Positions 21,494 to 33,651 are shown, numbered from the stretch's first letter. The stretch is DNA of 64,000 nt from Asterella californica (GCA_036924285.1 JAYKYS010000014.1:1860001-1924000), one strand, 5' to 3'. The notes: generated by a model from the sequence alone, not told the origin. Translations and numbers: made by a program.

Positions 21494-24400
21494 TCAGTTG
21501 AGTAAGTCACGAAGCAATTGTTCGTCTAATCGCGGAGCTGCTATAGCCAGCAGAGGGTTGAGTCTAGGAATAGTAAGTCCAAACTTCTCTTCCATATCAA
21601 GGTCTTGCGGCTTCATGTTTCCAGGCAGAGTCCAGTTGCAAGTCTGGATGAACAGAGCCAAGGAGTATGAAACTACCAGAAGAGCCAGCCCTTTGCCAGG
21701 GCACATTCTCCGACCCGATCCAAAGGGTACAAGATCGAAGTCCAGGCCATGCACATCCTTCGTGCTACCGAGGAATCTCTCAGGGTAGAATTCCTCTGCC
21801 CTCTCGTAAAGTGCCGGATCTCTTTGGATGGCATAAACATTGATAATACACCTGGTTCCTGCAGGAATCCTGTAACCGTGAATCTCCGTGTCTTCCGTGG
21901 ACATATGTGGTATCATGAGAGGTCCCGCAGGATGCAGTCGGAGTAACTCCTTCATGAAAGCGTTCAGGTACGGAAGATTGCGCAGATCAGACTCTTCTAC
22001 GAGTCTATCTCGTCCCACCACAGAATCCAGTTCCGCTTGTGCTCTTTCCAGGATCCGCGGACTTTTTAGCAGCTCTGTGAGCCCCCACTCCAGGGTAGCT
22101 GAGTTCGTGTCTGTACCCCCAAAGATCACATCCTGCAATCGCAGCTCCATTCATTCAGAAGCAATACATAACTGGGAACCGTGCCACACCTTTAACGCAA
22201 GGTGTTAGCTCTAGCGATGAAGCTAGTACCAACTTGAAGTATGTACGTAGCTATCCGGATCCTGACCCACATGTACACAAAGCGGTTGAAATGGCAAGCC
22301 GTTAGGATTACCCCTATGATGGCTTTCATTTCTTCGTCAGTGAGACATGTGCCATCGGCATCGCGCGGACGAGTGAGTAATGCGTCCACTAGATCTTGCG
22401 CCTTCTCGTCGGGGGGACCCTGAGTTTGATGCTTCATCTTATGGTCGTCCAAGATTCTCTGCAAGAAAGCGTCATATACTTTTGCAGTGGCATACATCTC
22501 CTTCTTCATACCTTGCGGATCGAATCGATCCAACCAGGGTACGTAGTCTCCGAGATAAAAGGCGCCTGCTAATCTGAAAACATATTTCACCCTCTCTTGG
22601 AAATCATCAGTATTTCTTAAGGCGTTAGCCTCTTCACTGAGAGTACTCCCGTTCATTAGCATCCTGATGATGACATTTGTTGCTATCTTTCCAACGACGA
22701 GACTCATATTTATTGCTCTTGTACCATTGCAGCAACCATCGATCGTTTCTCTCACGCACCTCGATATTTCCTGCTTCCGACTTTCCTGCACATGTACAGT
22801 GTACGTAAAATTTTCATTTTTCCTGCGGATTATTTCTAGAGAGTTACCTTCATGTTTTCTCTTTTGTCCCATTTACGTTTATGTCATTTCCTTCTCGTGT
22901 ACCTGATTGATTGATGGCTCGATCTGTCCAAGATGGTTTTGGAGCTGATGGTTATCCCGCCCGTCCAAACTCGTCACAATCACCGTAAACTTTCCTTCAG
23001 AAGCAGTTCGAATCCGAGCATTCTCGTCGTAAACACATTGTTTGCATTCATCCATCCGTCCAGGATAATTGTAGAAGCGGGTGGAACGCGAGCCTCGAGG
23101 GCTGATTCAGAAGTTTATCGCGAGTCTCATGAGCCACGACAATTGCGAGAGTAGAGCTCGTTGATACAGTGAGCATATTCTTGATTTCTGTATTCGAAGT
23201 CGAGCTAGTTCCAGAGGATCTAAGCAACTGATCCATATTTCCTTCCCGCTGATGGACCTGGCGTCTATTTCTCTCAGAGCATTTGGTGCTCGTGATAATG
23301 AAGCATAGCCTTTACAATTAAGCTCCAAAGTCTAGTTGGGAAGGTAGATAGAAACTCGATAGAAGCTACGTAGAAGACCTGTGGATAGTGAACACAGCTG
23401 ACGCGTGAAACTACTAGAAAAGAATTGAAGTTTCCTGGAAGTATGACAGTTCGTGTGGACTTGCAGCCATGTAGTTGCATGCTAGCAAGCATGGCCTGAA
23501 TGGAATATCAGTAAATGTTCAGGATATTCGTGGGTGGTAACACCCGGTGTTCACAACATCAAACAGATTTTACAGCACCAGGCTGGGAAGATGGGTAATT
23601 ATGGGATTCCAAGACCTGGGAATTTGTACACGTCTCCACACAATTGATGTTACCAGCGTTTTAGCTGAGGGACGAACATCTAACGTATAATGAAGAATTC
23701 ACAGATCATACAGCAGCTGCTGCACCACCTGGGCTGCAACGAAGTCATCGTGTCTGCTCGATAACTAACAATTTCAAGTCCTAGGTAGTTTTACGTCTCA
23801 GAACAAATGCTACCTTAACGTACCATGGCCACAGGAAAGGGCATCAAACAAAAGTCCATGACTTCTGTTCAGTTCTGAACGGAAGTCATGCACGAACTAC
23901 GGGAATATTAATCTGCAGACTCTTAGAACTGCCTCACAAGCAAGCGCTCGCTCATGATTAATCGACAAGCCTTCTTAGGTCGCATGCGCAGAGGCTCAAG
24001 TCAGTCGTGTTCAGCGTCGAACCAGGAACAGTGAGCATATTTGACATGTACAAAGGCTCTCATGTGATACTATGAAGCTAATCGAAATGCCACACTTCAC
24101 AACTACCGGCGACGATGAATCTACTGAAGTTAAGGTGTCTCTTCCAAGCATAACAGTGGGGTGCATGTACAAAAGATTGCAGTCTTATAATAGTGATGAG
24201 GAAGGATATGAATGGTAAGTTCACGGTTGAAAGTCCAACCTGAAAATCCAGGAGCCGCTTGGGTGTGAAGAGCTCCAGTGTGAAGAGCTTCCTTGCATAT
24301 CGCCAGCGTGGTCCGAGTTCAGCAAAGGCCATCTCCATGCCTTCGTAAGCCATGATCTTCACCGCAGCAGTAGCAGGAGGTCGTGAGGCCCAGACCTTAT

Positions 24401-24683
24401 CCTGAGTTTTCAGGATTTCCTGTGCAATCTTTGGACATGACACGACGATTACATCTCTCGAACCGAGCTTCATGAACATGAGTGGTCCATACTTTTTGGC
24501 GAGTTTGGCCAAACTCTGATGGGGAAGAGTTCCAAGAAGTAGGATACTTCCCACCACAGGCCATGAGGTCGGCCCTGGAGGCAGACGAGTTTTCGATTTC
24601 CTAGTAACAGCAACGAGCAGCAGCAGAAGTGTTACGAGAGTTGTGAAAAGGCCGGGTGTCACTGATGCCCACTGGTCCTCCAT
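21494..24683 (-). CDS. Cytochrome P450, CYP71 clan (copy 1), three exons
   Basis: Exons on the minus strand are 24683-24225, 22785-22312 and 22132-21494, giving 523 residues, with two phase-0 introns of 1439 and 179 bp. The protein is a haem monooxygenase expected on the ER surface. It shows an N-terminal anchor (TTLVTLLLLLVAV), the PPGP hinge, a helix-C WRYAR, the I-helix FGGTDTN, a K-helix E-L-L-R, YPERF, and the haem-binding FGSGRRMCPG with its cysteine. All catalytic landmarks are present. I chose ATG 24683 over an upstream in-frame GTG because it aligns with the start of copy 2 (50939). The substrate cannot be told; flavonoid-hydroxylase-like CYP75/CYP71 members are the nearest style. 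Intron 1 is far longer than in copy 2. Confidence 0.88.
22786..24224 (-). other. Enlarged intron 1 of P450 copy 1
   Basis: This intron is 1439 bp; the homologous intron is 170 bp in copy 2 and similar in the truncated copy. Its two ends resemble those short introns, including the ACC/GTGAAC donor and the TGTGCAG acceptor. The middle (about 22900-24060) is unrelated and holds no gene I recognise, so it looks like inserted sequence. Confidence 0.6.
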
Positions 24684-24790
24684 GATCCTCACTTCCCTTC
24701 AGTGAAATTTGGAGTTTCTTCGAAGCCTGTTACTCTGAAATATATATACATCGACAGTGGTACCTCTCATGACAACAAGCCAACGCTCGG
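24684..24790 (-). promoter_or_regulatory. Promoter region of P450 copy 1
   Basis: On the minus strand a TATA-like TGTATATATATTTC lies about 50-65 bp before the ATG. The block CTCATGACAACAAGC (24767-24781 on the plus strand) is shared with the upstream regions of the other two P450 copies (26716-26730; inverted at 50829-50843), so it may be a conserved promoter element. Confidence 0.5.
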
Positions 24791-25905
24791 ACAGACCCGC
24801 ATCCTTTGTAAGATCAACCGGCAAAAGAGAAGTGCTGTCGTATGTTTTACTGGCGATAGTGAACAACGACAAATTTATTCGACAAAACCAGTCGCCGGTT
24901 CCCGTTAGTAGTAGTCGGCTTCATTCTGCGGGTGGGCTGTCTACGAAGGAAGAAATTTTCACCGTGAAATTCTTGCGAGAATGGAATCGGTCAAGTTTGG
25001 ATATAATTCAGTATCGACTAAGCAACAACAGCAACGTAGTTTTGGTGGTTTCTGGAACAAAAAAGTAACTTATCTTCTCTCTAAACTAAAATACACGGGA
25101 GAAAAATGAATATTCCTGTTAGGGTTTAGGGTGGTTCAGCCGCACGTGTCGACACATTAACTCGACTCATGTTAATTGCCGTGCATGGAAAGAGTAATGT
25201 ATCTTATTGATCACTTCATCTGACGATAATGATTCGTGCGACTCTCGATACCCGTACGCTTTGTTTGATTTCTTGTGGTTTAGAAGATTTTCCGGTGTCG
25301 AACCAAATCGTTCAAATATTCCGGGGAAGAAACGTCTTCTCAGTGTAAACTTCGTACCAGTAACTTATTCTGACAAACTGTACAGTTTGCAGTTATCTTT
25401 TCCTTCCACCGGAAATTACCTGTTTTCACGACAAACCTTCAGTCCTTGAAGAGCACTGCTTGGGAGTTCCCAGGGCTCCACAATCAAAGAAGGACGTTTG
25501 AAGGAAGAGGTTGACTAAAAGGGAGTCTGAGTTCTATACATACATGTAGGTGCTTCCTACATCGCCATATAGAAATGATTAACTTCTATACTACAATGAC
25601 AATATATTATATGTAAAAGGAATTTATCAGGTTGAGTCGGGTTGAGTAAAAGATAGTCTGAGTTCTATGTCATGTAGATGCTACCTCATATGCTACACCG
25701 TATCATATGTGAACCATTCATATATTCACTCTCTTTCATGTTTCGAAGAAAGGAAGATCGAAAAGAGTTTAATTTATGACGTAACCTTCTGGGAACACAC
25801 ATGCCTTATGGGTTTTTTCTGGTATTTATTTACAATTAATATTTATATTTATAAGAAATAAATATTTTAATTAAAAGTATTTTCCAGCCAAAACTAGATT
25901 AATTC
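24791..25905. other. Intergenic, no gene seen
   Basis: It contains a short telomere-like TTAGGGTTTAGGG at 25119 and two imperfect copies of an AGTCTGAGTTCTAT stretch (about 25525 and 25655), each followed by GTAG(G/A)TGCT. I see nothing protein-coding. Confidence 0.4.
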
Positions 25906-25909
25906 TAAC

Positions 25910-26622
25910 AATGCCCTTGTATGGTTGCAGCACCCAGAGATCGTTTCTTTGATGCAACTCAATATTTCCTGCTTCCGAGATTCCTGCACAGAGGACGTGA
26001 AAACATCTCACATGTGATACCACGAAGCTAAGGGAAGCCATATTTGCCTACAACCGCGACGATGAATCTACGAAGCTAAGGTGTCTCTTCCAAGCATAAC
26101 CGTGAGGTGCGTGGACTGCACAAAGCTTGCGTCATTAGTGTGATGAATGGTAAGTCAACGTTCACGGTTGAAAGTCCAACCTGAAAATTCGAAATCCGTC
26201 TGGGACTCAGGACCTCCAGTGTGAAGAGCTTCCTTGCATATTGCCATCCGTCCGAGCTCAGCAAAGGACTCCACGCCCTCGTAAGCCATGATCTTAACCG
26301 CAGTAGTAGCAGGAGGTCGTGAGGCCCAGGCTTTATCCTGAGTATTCAGGATCTCCTCTGCAATCTTTGGACATGACACGACGATTACATCCTTCGAATC
26401 GAGCTTCATGAACATGAGTGGTCCATACTTTTTGGCGAGCTTGGCCAAGCTCTGATGGGGAAGAGTTCCTAGAAGTAGCAAACTTCCCAAAACAGGCCAT
26501 GAGGTCGGCCCTGGAGGCAGACGAATTTTCGGTTTCTTTGTACCAGCAACGAGTAGCATCAGAATTGTCACGAGAGCTGTCAAAAGGCCGGGCGTCACTG
26601 ATGACCAGTACTGGGCTTCCAT
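25910..26622 (-). pseudogene. Truncated cytochrome P450 (copy 3)
   Basis: Exon 1 starts at ATG 26622 and matches copy 2 almost base for base. Short deletions around 26240-26270 (helix-C region) shift the frame, so the WQYAR segment is read in another frame. The donor and short intron follow, and then only the first 20 or so codons of exon 2 before homology stops near 25910. Exons for the I-helix and haem site are absent. It is the left-arm partner of the intact gene at 50939, so the loss came with or after the inverted duplication. Confidence 0.85.
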
Positions 26623-26731
26623 GATCCTTACCTTAAGTTTCAGTGAAGTACTACTTCGTCTGCACAGCCGGTCACTCTCTTATATTCGTGTGTCTGATAT
26701 GCGTCTCTGATATGTCTCATGACAACAAGCT

Positions 26732-26802
26732 GCCTCCGGCGGCGGCGAGCCCCATGCGCCCTTAGACGGGGAGACGCGGGATCGAATCCCGTAGCGGGAG
26801 GA
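26732..26802 (+). other. tRNA-like block upstream of P450 copy 3
   Basis: Within 71 bases, CCTCCGG at the 5' end pairs with CGGGAGG at the 3' end except at one position. A B-box-like GGGATCGAATCCC sits where a T-arm would be. The equivalent right-arm block also has a GGCG/CGCC D-stem-like pair. No convincing anticodon arm forms, so it is a tRNA fossil or SINE head rather than a working tRNA. It lies opposite in direction to the P450, about 110-180 bp upstream of the start. Confidence 0.4.
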
Positions 26803-26954
26803 CTGACCGTGCAAGGTCACAGCGTTCGGCTGCAGCAAGCCCTACGTCGAAAAAGAGAACTAAACAATGGTATCAATAATGATTTGATGATTGATTCCTA
26901 AATCGCTTCTTACTTGAACAAAAAAACCAAATGCCCCCGCGCGTGGAAGAAACT

Positions 26955-27075
26955 GTCTTACTTGCATAGTTCCGTCTCAGAAAATGGAGTTGAAAGTATG
27001 CAAGGATTTAAATTTATTATCTAACTCTTTCTTGGATAAAACGTTAGGTAATAAATTAAATTGGTTTATTTTTGC
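26955..27075. repeat. Paired-hairpin motif, left arm A
   Basis: The AT-rich hairpin is formed by AAATTTATTATCTAAC and GTTAGGTAATAAATT around CTTTCTTGG. It adjoins a weaker second hairpin (CATAGTTCCGTCTC / GGAGTTGAAAGTATG). Its mirror copy is at 50487-50605. Confidence 0.6.
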
Positions 27076-28047
27076 GAGCAATCTTGCAGTTAGGTGTCTA
27101 TCTGTGCTAGCGTGGACCTGATTTAAAGTGGGAGATGTTATTCATGTCCTTATATTTACTTATCAAGCAGTCCCCTAGCTAAGCAAGTCCCTTGCTTTAA
27201 TAAAAATTTCCCGACTCACGATGTCATCTTGATGCAATCCAGATTATGAGCTAAATAATGATTATACAGCTAAAGTCACAATTACAAGATCACCCCATAG
27301 TACTTACAACCCTCTCATAGTTGAATCATGTAACTCTTATAATTTTGGTTGCATGCGGAGGCTTATGTCAGGAAGCTCACGTTGAAGGCACTCCCATAGC
27401 TGAATCATGAATCTCTTAGCTCGTAATCTCGGTTGCATGCGAAGACTTAGGTCAGGAAGATCACGTTTAAAGAAGATATAGATCTTCCATTCTTAGATGT
27501 GTAGGACGTAGTCACACACCCAACATAGATTCCCACCGGAGGACGAACATGCTGAGATGAGAAACAGACGTCAAGAGGATTTGATCCGGAGATCTTATCT
27601 TCTTAGGTGAGCGACTCCTCAATTGAGGTGGCTTATGCTTCCATTCAAAAGTGTAAATAATTAGATGTACATACTATACATCAAAATAGTATGTGTACCA
27701 TACCGAGCATTGAAACATGAAAAGGTGAATATGTAACCAAAGTGGATGTTTACTAGACTAACGGAACGAGACAAACATTTGACACCGACTATGATAATCA
27801 CGGTGGTTGCTAGGATAATTATGGGTGCGGAAGTTGAATGCAAGATCTACTTCTGAAAACTTTCTCGTTGGATGTTTTTTTGGAAAATTATAATTACAAG
27901 AATTAAGTTACTTTTTTATTAAAATAACTAATATATTTAAAAATATACATGTAAATTTTAAGCAAAAATCCTATACCAAACTCGTATAAAAACTTGATAT
28001 ATTATATAAATTTGAACTGTAAGCCAAACACAAAAAAACGAAACCAT

Positions 28048-28196
28048 ACTTTGGGGAGCGTTGATACCTCCCCAAAGTAGATATACACGTTGCTGACATT
28101 TTATGAAATTTTTAGTTTATTATCTAACTTTTCCCAAAGGAAGGGTTTGGTAAGAAATTAAACCCTTTATATTTTCCTCAAGAGGAGGTGAAAACT
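28048..28196. repeat. Paired-hairpin motif with an extra hairpin, left arm A
   Basis: Three hairpins follow one another: ACTTTGGGGA/TCCCCAAAGT (28048-28078), an AT-rich TTTATTATCTAAC...GGTAAGAAATTAAA stem (28110-28165), and a short TTTTCCTC/GAGGTGAAAA stem (about 28172-28193). The mirror copy is at 47285-47440. Confidence 0.6.
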
Positions 28197-28590
28197 TAAG
28201 GATACCCTAGTTCTAACGTACTTCCAAAGGTTCAAAGGATAGCCAAGTAATTTTCTGCTTTACCCACGAACTTGTATATGCTTGTATGGAACACCCCGGA
28301 AACTGTTGCAGCTGTTTCTTCAGAAATTTGAGAGTTTTACTTTATACCCATGAAATATAGCCTGAACTCTGATCTAAACGTGAGGTTTTCTAACTCATGT
28401 TACATTAGTCGATACGCTGCGACACAAGTTTATGCTTTTGGTCGAACTCGAACTTTTTCAGTTCACGCACTTTGTTGCAGTTTTTGTCTTCTAAGTGCAA
28501 GCAAGTTTTGCAGATTTGTGTACACGTTTGCAGCCGCCGAAATCGAAAGTCTGTAAATACTGTAAAGCTTAATGAAACCATGTGTTTACT

Positions 28591-29112
28591 TCATATAAGG
28601 CTGTATATTCACCTCATGTACACTTCAGAAGTGTACATGAGATGTTATTTATGAGCTAATCCTTCTTGTTAAGAAAGGTTAGCTCTAAATAATTCTTCAA
28701 ATATTGACCTCATCCGGAAAAAAGAATGACACTTATAGTGGGTTAGTTCTAAGCATAGTGACTTCGCTTATGGGTTCTCTTGGTTTCGGGAGGCCATGTG
28801 TTTCGTGACTCTAAGATATGTTTAAATTTAGTTTTCTAAAATTAATCATTTAATTTTAGAAATTTTAATTTAAAAATTTTAATTTGGACAATAGTTTGTC
28901 TTTTGACTTGTATTGAAACCAGACTTTTATATTTTTCCTTCCCCTGTATTTCCGCCTTGAGGAATTTCCACTGCACCCATGGTAAGAATTATATTTCAAT
29001 TTACACTACATCCCTTTCCTTCACTGTACAAGGCCGTGGAGCATTCCGCGTGTGATATTTTAAGATTCTTTTCTTTTTCTTCTTATTTGTACAAGGCCGT
29101 GGAGCAGGATAT
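28591..29112. repeat. 0.52-kb block present only in left arm A
   Basis: The right arm joins directly at the equivalent point (46408-46416). TTTACT precedes and TTTACT closes the block, and the right arm reads TTTACTTTACT there. Inside are a perfect hairpin (28613-28641, 14-base arms CTCATGTACACTTC) and two direct copies of TGTACAAGGCCGTGGAGCA (29028 and 29089). I see no terminal inverted repeats. Confidence 0.6.
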
Positions 29113-30037
29113 TTACTAGCTACCAGTTAATAACCACGTCGACTAAAGCCCCAAGCGAACATAAGTTTTTATAGCGGAATATTTCCACTCTTATTTGGTT
29201 CGGTAATAAGGAGGCTAGTCGCACATATCAGATTAAGTTTTGATAAGTTCCTCTAAGTTTAAGTTCCTCTAAAGCTGGACACTGTTGTGCAAAGCTGTGC
29301 ACAATAATGTGTTCTAGAGAATACTCAAGGTACCCTCTTCAAGTAGTTTGGGAGCAAAAAATCGAATATGTTTACACGTGTAGTGTACTTCGATGAAATA
29401 AACATTAATACTTTCTCTCCCAATACAAGAATGTTCAAAGAGTCTAGAAAACTGATGACTGTGGGCTCAGAGGGCTAAAAGGTGATTACTGTTTGCTTAC
29501 GTGTTGTAAGGAAAACATTCTAGACAAAAAACTAAATTCACTGTGCGCTTAAGTCAAATTTCCAAGGTAATTGCGGGGAAAAATTATCGTAGACTACAGA
29601 AATTAGCTACGGTTCGGAAATTAGAAAAGCCCCCAATTTTAAAACATAAACTTGTACGCGCGCCTAGGGCCTAAGATTTACGACCGTTCCAGATTGAACT
29701 ATAGTCGCAGAAACAGATTCACGTCTCCTGTTTTTGAAATATTTCCTCTCCATCTCTTCTTCCCCCTTGGAAGGTTGACTTCAGTTTGTTCAGTTTCAGT
29801 CTGTAATTGAGTTTTCCTCGATCGAGCTTTCAGACCCTAGTCCACGAACGTTCACACAGTTATCGGACCGTTTGAAACTCCATCTCACTCTCAACTTGTC
29901 GTTTCACTATCTGCTTATAGGGTCTTCTTTGCATGAACTTGTCATGAATTTGGGTCGAAAATAAAAATAAAAAAATTCTTCAAAATATTTTTAAAGTAAA
30001 AGTAAAAGATTTTATTAAATAGAATTTTTAGAATATT

Positions 30038-30479
30038 AGGTTGATTTGATTTCCCTACTTAGCGCTTAGGCCAGGAAGCTGCCGCAATGGCCCTGGCCTT
30101 GTAAGAAGGATAACATAAGGCTTCCATTTCATATATACAAAATTAATAATACATAAATCAATCAATTTAGGTAAGAGAAAATTATAATCATTATATATGC
30201 ATATACGAGGAATCCATAAATCAAGAGATTAAGGTAAGCTCAGGTGAAATCCGGAAATTGAGAGTAAATAAGAATATTTAATCATATGAGTTCACAAAGA
30301 TCTTACAGGAGTTCTGGGCCACCCTATTAGATTAATGGATGAAAATAGTCAGATTTTTCCAACCAAATCAAAAAAATGTTCCAGACTTCACAGACCTCTT
30401 CAGTAAGCGGTTGGATTGGCACTTGTGTGGGTGGTACTTCCGTTTCTTTGCTTAGGTTATTTCTAAAATAAATTTTTTT
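30038..30479. other. No gene seen
   Basis: This AT-rich spacer separates arm A from the interspersed repeat at 30480. A pyrrole-like 30-bp GC-richer patch at 30065-30100 (GGCCAGGAAGCTGCCGC...) is unremarkable. I recognise nothing. Confidence 0.35.
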
Positions 30480-31000
30480 TACTTTGATCGGATTCATATC
30501 TCATATCACGATTTTATATACTAAACATCAATGGATCATTTCACAAAGTAGGTGAAGAAAAGTTCTTGTGAAAGGATCTCAACCAACACGTAAGATTGAA
30601 ACTAAGGCATGTAAGGTGAGAAGACAGATGAACATTTTGCCCCGCATTTTGGCTTTTATTTTGGTCTCGAAAACTCTTATAATAAAATTGACCTAATCAC
30701 ATCCGATAACTTCTCAGATTGCATGAGAGAATAAAATTTCAGAGATGACTTAGGGCTCAGTCGCACCTAGTAGTTTTTCAGTAGTTTATCACTTCTTTCT
30801 CAGAATCTGAAGCAGATAAGCAAGTTTGGTAACAAAGAGGTTTTTCTTACCTAGAGTAAACCTCTACAAATCCGCTAATTTTCATAATATTCTCTACTCC
30901 AGTTTAATGAGAACCTCTGGAGGAAAACTCTTTGTATTTTGCATATTACATCTACGATTCAAGAAGTATTTTAATACTACTATTTTTAAAATAATAATAA
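30480..31000 (+). repeat. Interspersed repeat F, copy 1
   Basis: It matches 44870-45540 base for base over long runs, in the same orientation, though copy 2 has an extra piece (about 45240-45385). Landmarks are ACTTTGATCGGATTCATATC, TGAACATTTTGCCCC, CACCTAGTAGTTTTTCAGTAG and GGAGGAAAACTCTTTG. The same family at lower identity forms the inverted ends at 1-290 and 16.7 kb. It holds no open gene. Confidence 0.85.
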
Positions 31001-31011
31001 TAATATCAAAT

Positions 31012-32053
31012 TTACGAAAAAATAAAATGGTTTAAACATGCATAGATGTTACTACTTCGCTTTATGCCTCTACCATGTCGCCTTGACCATTTTCCTGGAC
31101 CTAAAGTCTGTAATCTAATTGTCCGAATAAGACAACGAAAATTTGGCACAACATTAGGATCCGGTCTTGCGTTGGATATGTCTAACCCAACTTCATGTAA
31201 AGACCCCTTCAACTTAGTGTTTTGACGAATAGTCGAAATTCTAAGGGGACCACATAAGTTTGCTTTTCACTTCTCAGAGCAAATCCACGAAGAAAAGCTT
31301 TCCAGGTGGAGACGCTATTGTCTCTAGAACCTTTACCACGTTACCAGAGAAGGAAACTCGGACACGCTAACTTTGTTTGTAACACTAACTCTATATAGCA
31401 AGTTGGAAAGAGGCCCTCATTTCGAGGCTGGACTCCTCGATTGACCACCAGAATCGAGGGTGAGGAAATGGAGAATAATAAACACACTTAAAATGAGCGG
31501 GTGGATGGGGAAGTGACACTGCTTCTGTGCTCGCCTTTGGTGAAAAACGTTATATTTCCAGTGCACGAGGAGCATATTGTTTGATCACACCTCTGGTAAG
31601 TTGGTTCCGTTTGATCATATATTTTTTAATGATGTATTGTTTGATCAGAATTTTTAGCCGCTATTGAAAATAAAACTAATCATTTAAGTATGGTCATTCA
31701 ACTACCTTCTATCATGACTAAATATCTTTATCATTTAAATAGATTTAACAATAAAATACACTTCAAAAATACACCTCAAACGATACATCCTTTTAACTTC
31801 ATGTGCCACAAATGGAAGGACATCTATAGTCATTTTATACGTAGGTTTCCTTCACTTCAACGTCGTTGTCCTTTCATAAGCAGTTGAGGAAACTTTCTGG
31901 TTAGTTCTCGGTATTTATGGAGATGATTTCCCGCGTATACTGAATAGATTCTAACTTAATGTATTTTTCTTTTTAATAAAAAATCTACAGTTAGTAAAAA
32001 TTGTACTAGTATTCGATAATCATGATTTAATTATAAAATTAATTTATTAACTT
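31012..32053 (-). repeat. Inverted duplication, arm B (left)
   Basis: It is the reverse complement of 54051-55153 at high identity. The right copy has about 80 extra bases (around 54520-54605). The outer block (31012-31215) belongs to the long-TIR-like family, and 31440-32053 carries a TGTTTGATCA-rich stretch. No gene is present. Confidence 0.88.
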
Positions 32054-33060
32054 ACTGAAAAGATTCGATAATAAATTAATGCAAATACCCTCTCTATCTT
32101 GAGATGGAGAGGTGAAATATGTACGCACTTTCATGCAAAGTTTGCCCACCGGCTTTTGAACGGAAACGCGTACACAAACGTCCGCAATGTAAGATTCATG
32201 ATTTATACGTTTGGAAGTACATCTGGGTGGGCTTGTCTCTAGAACTCTCGATAATAATCTTATAAATTTAAATTCTCTTAGATTACTTTAATCAAGAATT
32301 TTATGTAACATTTATATATTATTTTTATTACAAGTAATCAAAAATTGCCTAAAAGTGATCGTGCATACATATAGATATAAGTTTCATATTTCTATGACAA
32401 CGTCCATAGTACCCCCAAGATTTTCTTTCCGTGCTATGTGCTTTCCTTTTTCCTTCTCTCTGCCGAAAAGTCTAAGTTACGTGGATACTTGTTAGTTCTT
32501 GGTATTGAGACAACAGGGATCGCTTCTAGAGTACGTTCAACCAGTATACTTCATACTGGTAAGGCATTTTTCTCTTTAAAAAATGAAAAGAGAATCAGTG
32601 AAAATAAAATAATTTAGTAAATATTAAAAATATTATTCAAAAATTTTTAAATGAAAGAGTGAAATAAGTTTGATAAACTGAGCTAAATGAAGTGACTTCG
32701 TAGTCCATTTTCCACTATAATTATCCACTTAGTTTATAGGTTGAGAGAAGACCAATAATAGAATATGATAGAATATGATGTGAACAAAACCTCAGAACTA
32801 ATCCATATTCATATTTCAATCAAACTGTGAGAGAATTGCTTTCACACCCCAGTATAACCTACAAAAACGTACTGCTTTCCATGTGCCGCGGAATCTAAAT
32901 GATGTTTTTGTATTGGGCGGTACTGATACAGCCCTGAGCCTGCAAGTCCAGGTCAGGGCTCAACCCTAGCCGGTGGATGGGGTTGGCTCGTGGGAGTCAG
33001 TGTCTGGTGTAAAAGGAAAAAGACTAGACTTCTTGGTTCTCATAAGCGACCGGGGTACTC
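32054..33060. other. No gene seen; one weak paired hairpin
   Basis: A TTAATTTATTAACTT...AATAAATTAA hairpin and a CCTCTC(TATCTTGAGAT)GGAGAGG hairpin at about 32038-32113 make a paired-hairpin copy. The rest is AT-rich without coding signal. A GC-richer patch at 32925-33060 has GCCCTGA..TCAGGGC that can pair. Confidence 0.45.
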
Positions 33061-33063
33061 GTG

Positions 33064-33420
33064 TGCAGGGTGGTGTAATCCATGTAATAGCAAATCTCTA
33101 TGGTGAAAATAACACCAAAAATAATATAAACTAAAATGCTGAACATGATGTATTTTCATGTATGTTTGACGCATGGGGAAAACACCACAAGAAAAAACAA
33201 AACAAACTAAAATGTTGTTTGTGTGTATTTTCATGCACCAATCAAAGGTGCGTCTTCAATGATACACACGTTTGACTAATATTATGTCAGGGGTGGTGTA
33301 ATCAGTGTAAGAGTAAAATTCCATAGCGAAAATAGTAAAAACAATTTAACTAAAATGTTATTTATGTATTTTCATTCACAGTCAAACGTACGTGTTCATT
33401 GAATAAGCATCCACAATGAA
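33064..33420 (+). repeat. Two copies of a GGTGGTGTAATC repeat
   Basis: Units starting at about 33068 and 33292 share GGTGGTGTAATC, TGTAA(T/G)AG(C/T)AAA, a CATGG/CATAG...GAAAATA stretch, AACTAAAATG, GTATTTTCAT and a terminal TCAAA-G-GCG block. A third copy lies at 34482-34620. The family is unrecognised. Confidence 0.6.
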
Positions 33421-33651
33421 CTTCTGTACTTTTGCTCTCTTTATGATATCGGAAATGATGTAAATGTTATATAAATACTCTAAGTTAAGTAGATATTAAA
33501 ATCAAAATAATATGTAAGTGTTATCTGTTACTTGCTCCAAGAACATTGGAAACTTTTTTAGAAAACCCATAAGTAGAGTGTGTGGTTTTGCGCTTCAGAT
33601 GGTACAAATGCGGGAGGGTGCTGCAGTCAATAAGTTAAGTAATAACTATAT

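Larger units (their letters stand above)
25910..30037. repeat. Inverted duplication, arm A (left)
   Basis: The whole stretch is the reverse complement of 45545-51640 at high identity, interrupted by indels: a 0.52-kb block present only here (28591-29112), and 0.48-kb and 2.06-kb blocks present only in the right copy. Anchors include the P450 exon 1, the tRNA-like block, the paired CATGCGGAGGCTTATGTC and CATGCGAAGACTTAGGTC segments at 27350-27460, and 29113-29955. Confidence 0.9.

Noticed and set aside
24078..24224. Read-through extension of P450 exon 1
   Set aside because: It is intron sequence: the conserved donor ACC/GTGAAC ends the exon at 24225 and the extension has no P450 character.
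24684..24692. Upstream start of P450 copy 1 at 24692
   Set aside because: That codon is GTG; the ATG at 24683 aligns with the start of copy 2.
25119..25131. Interstitial telomere repeat
   Set aside because: Fewer than two units of TTTAGGG; it could be a telo-box motif but no gene follows it.
26732..26802. A functional tRNA gene
   Set aside because: No good anticodon stem-loop can be formed and the D-loop is too long; kept only as a tRNA-like fossil.
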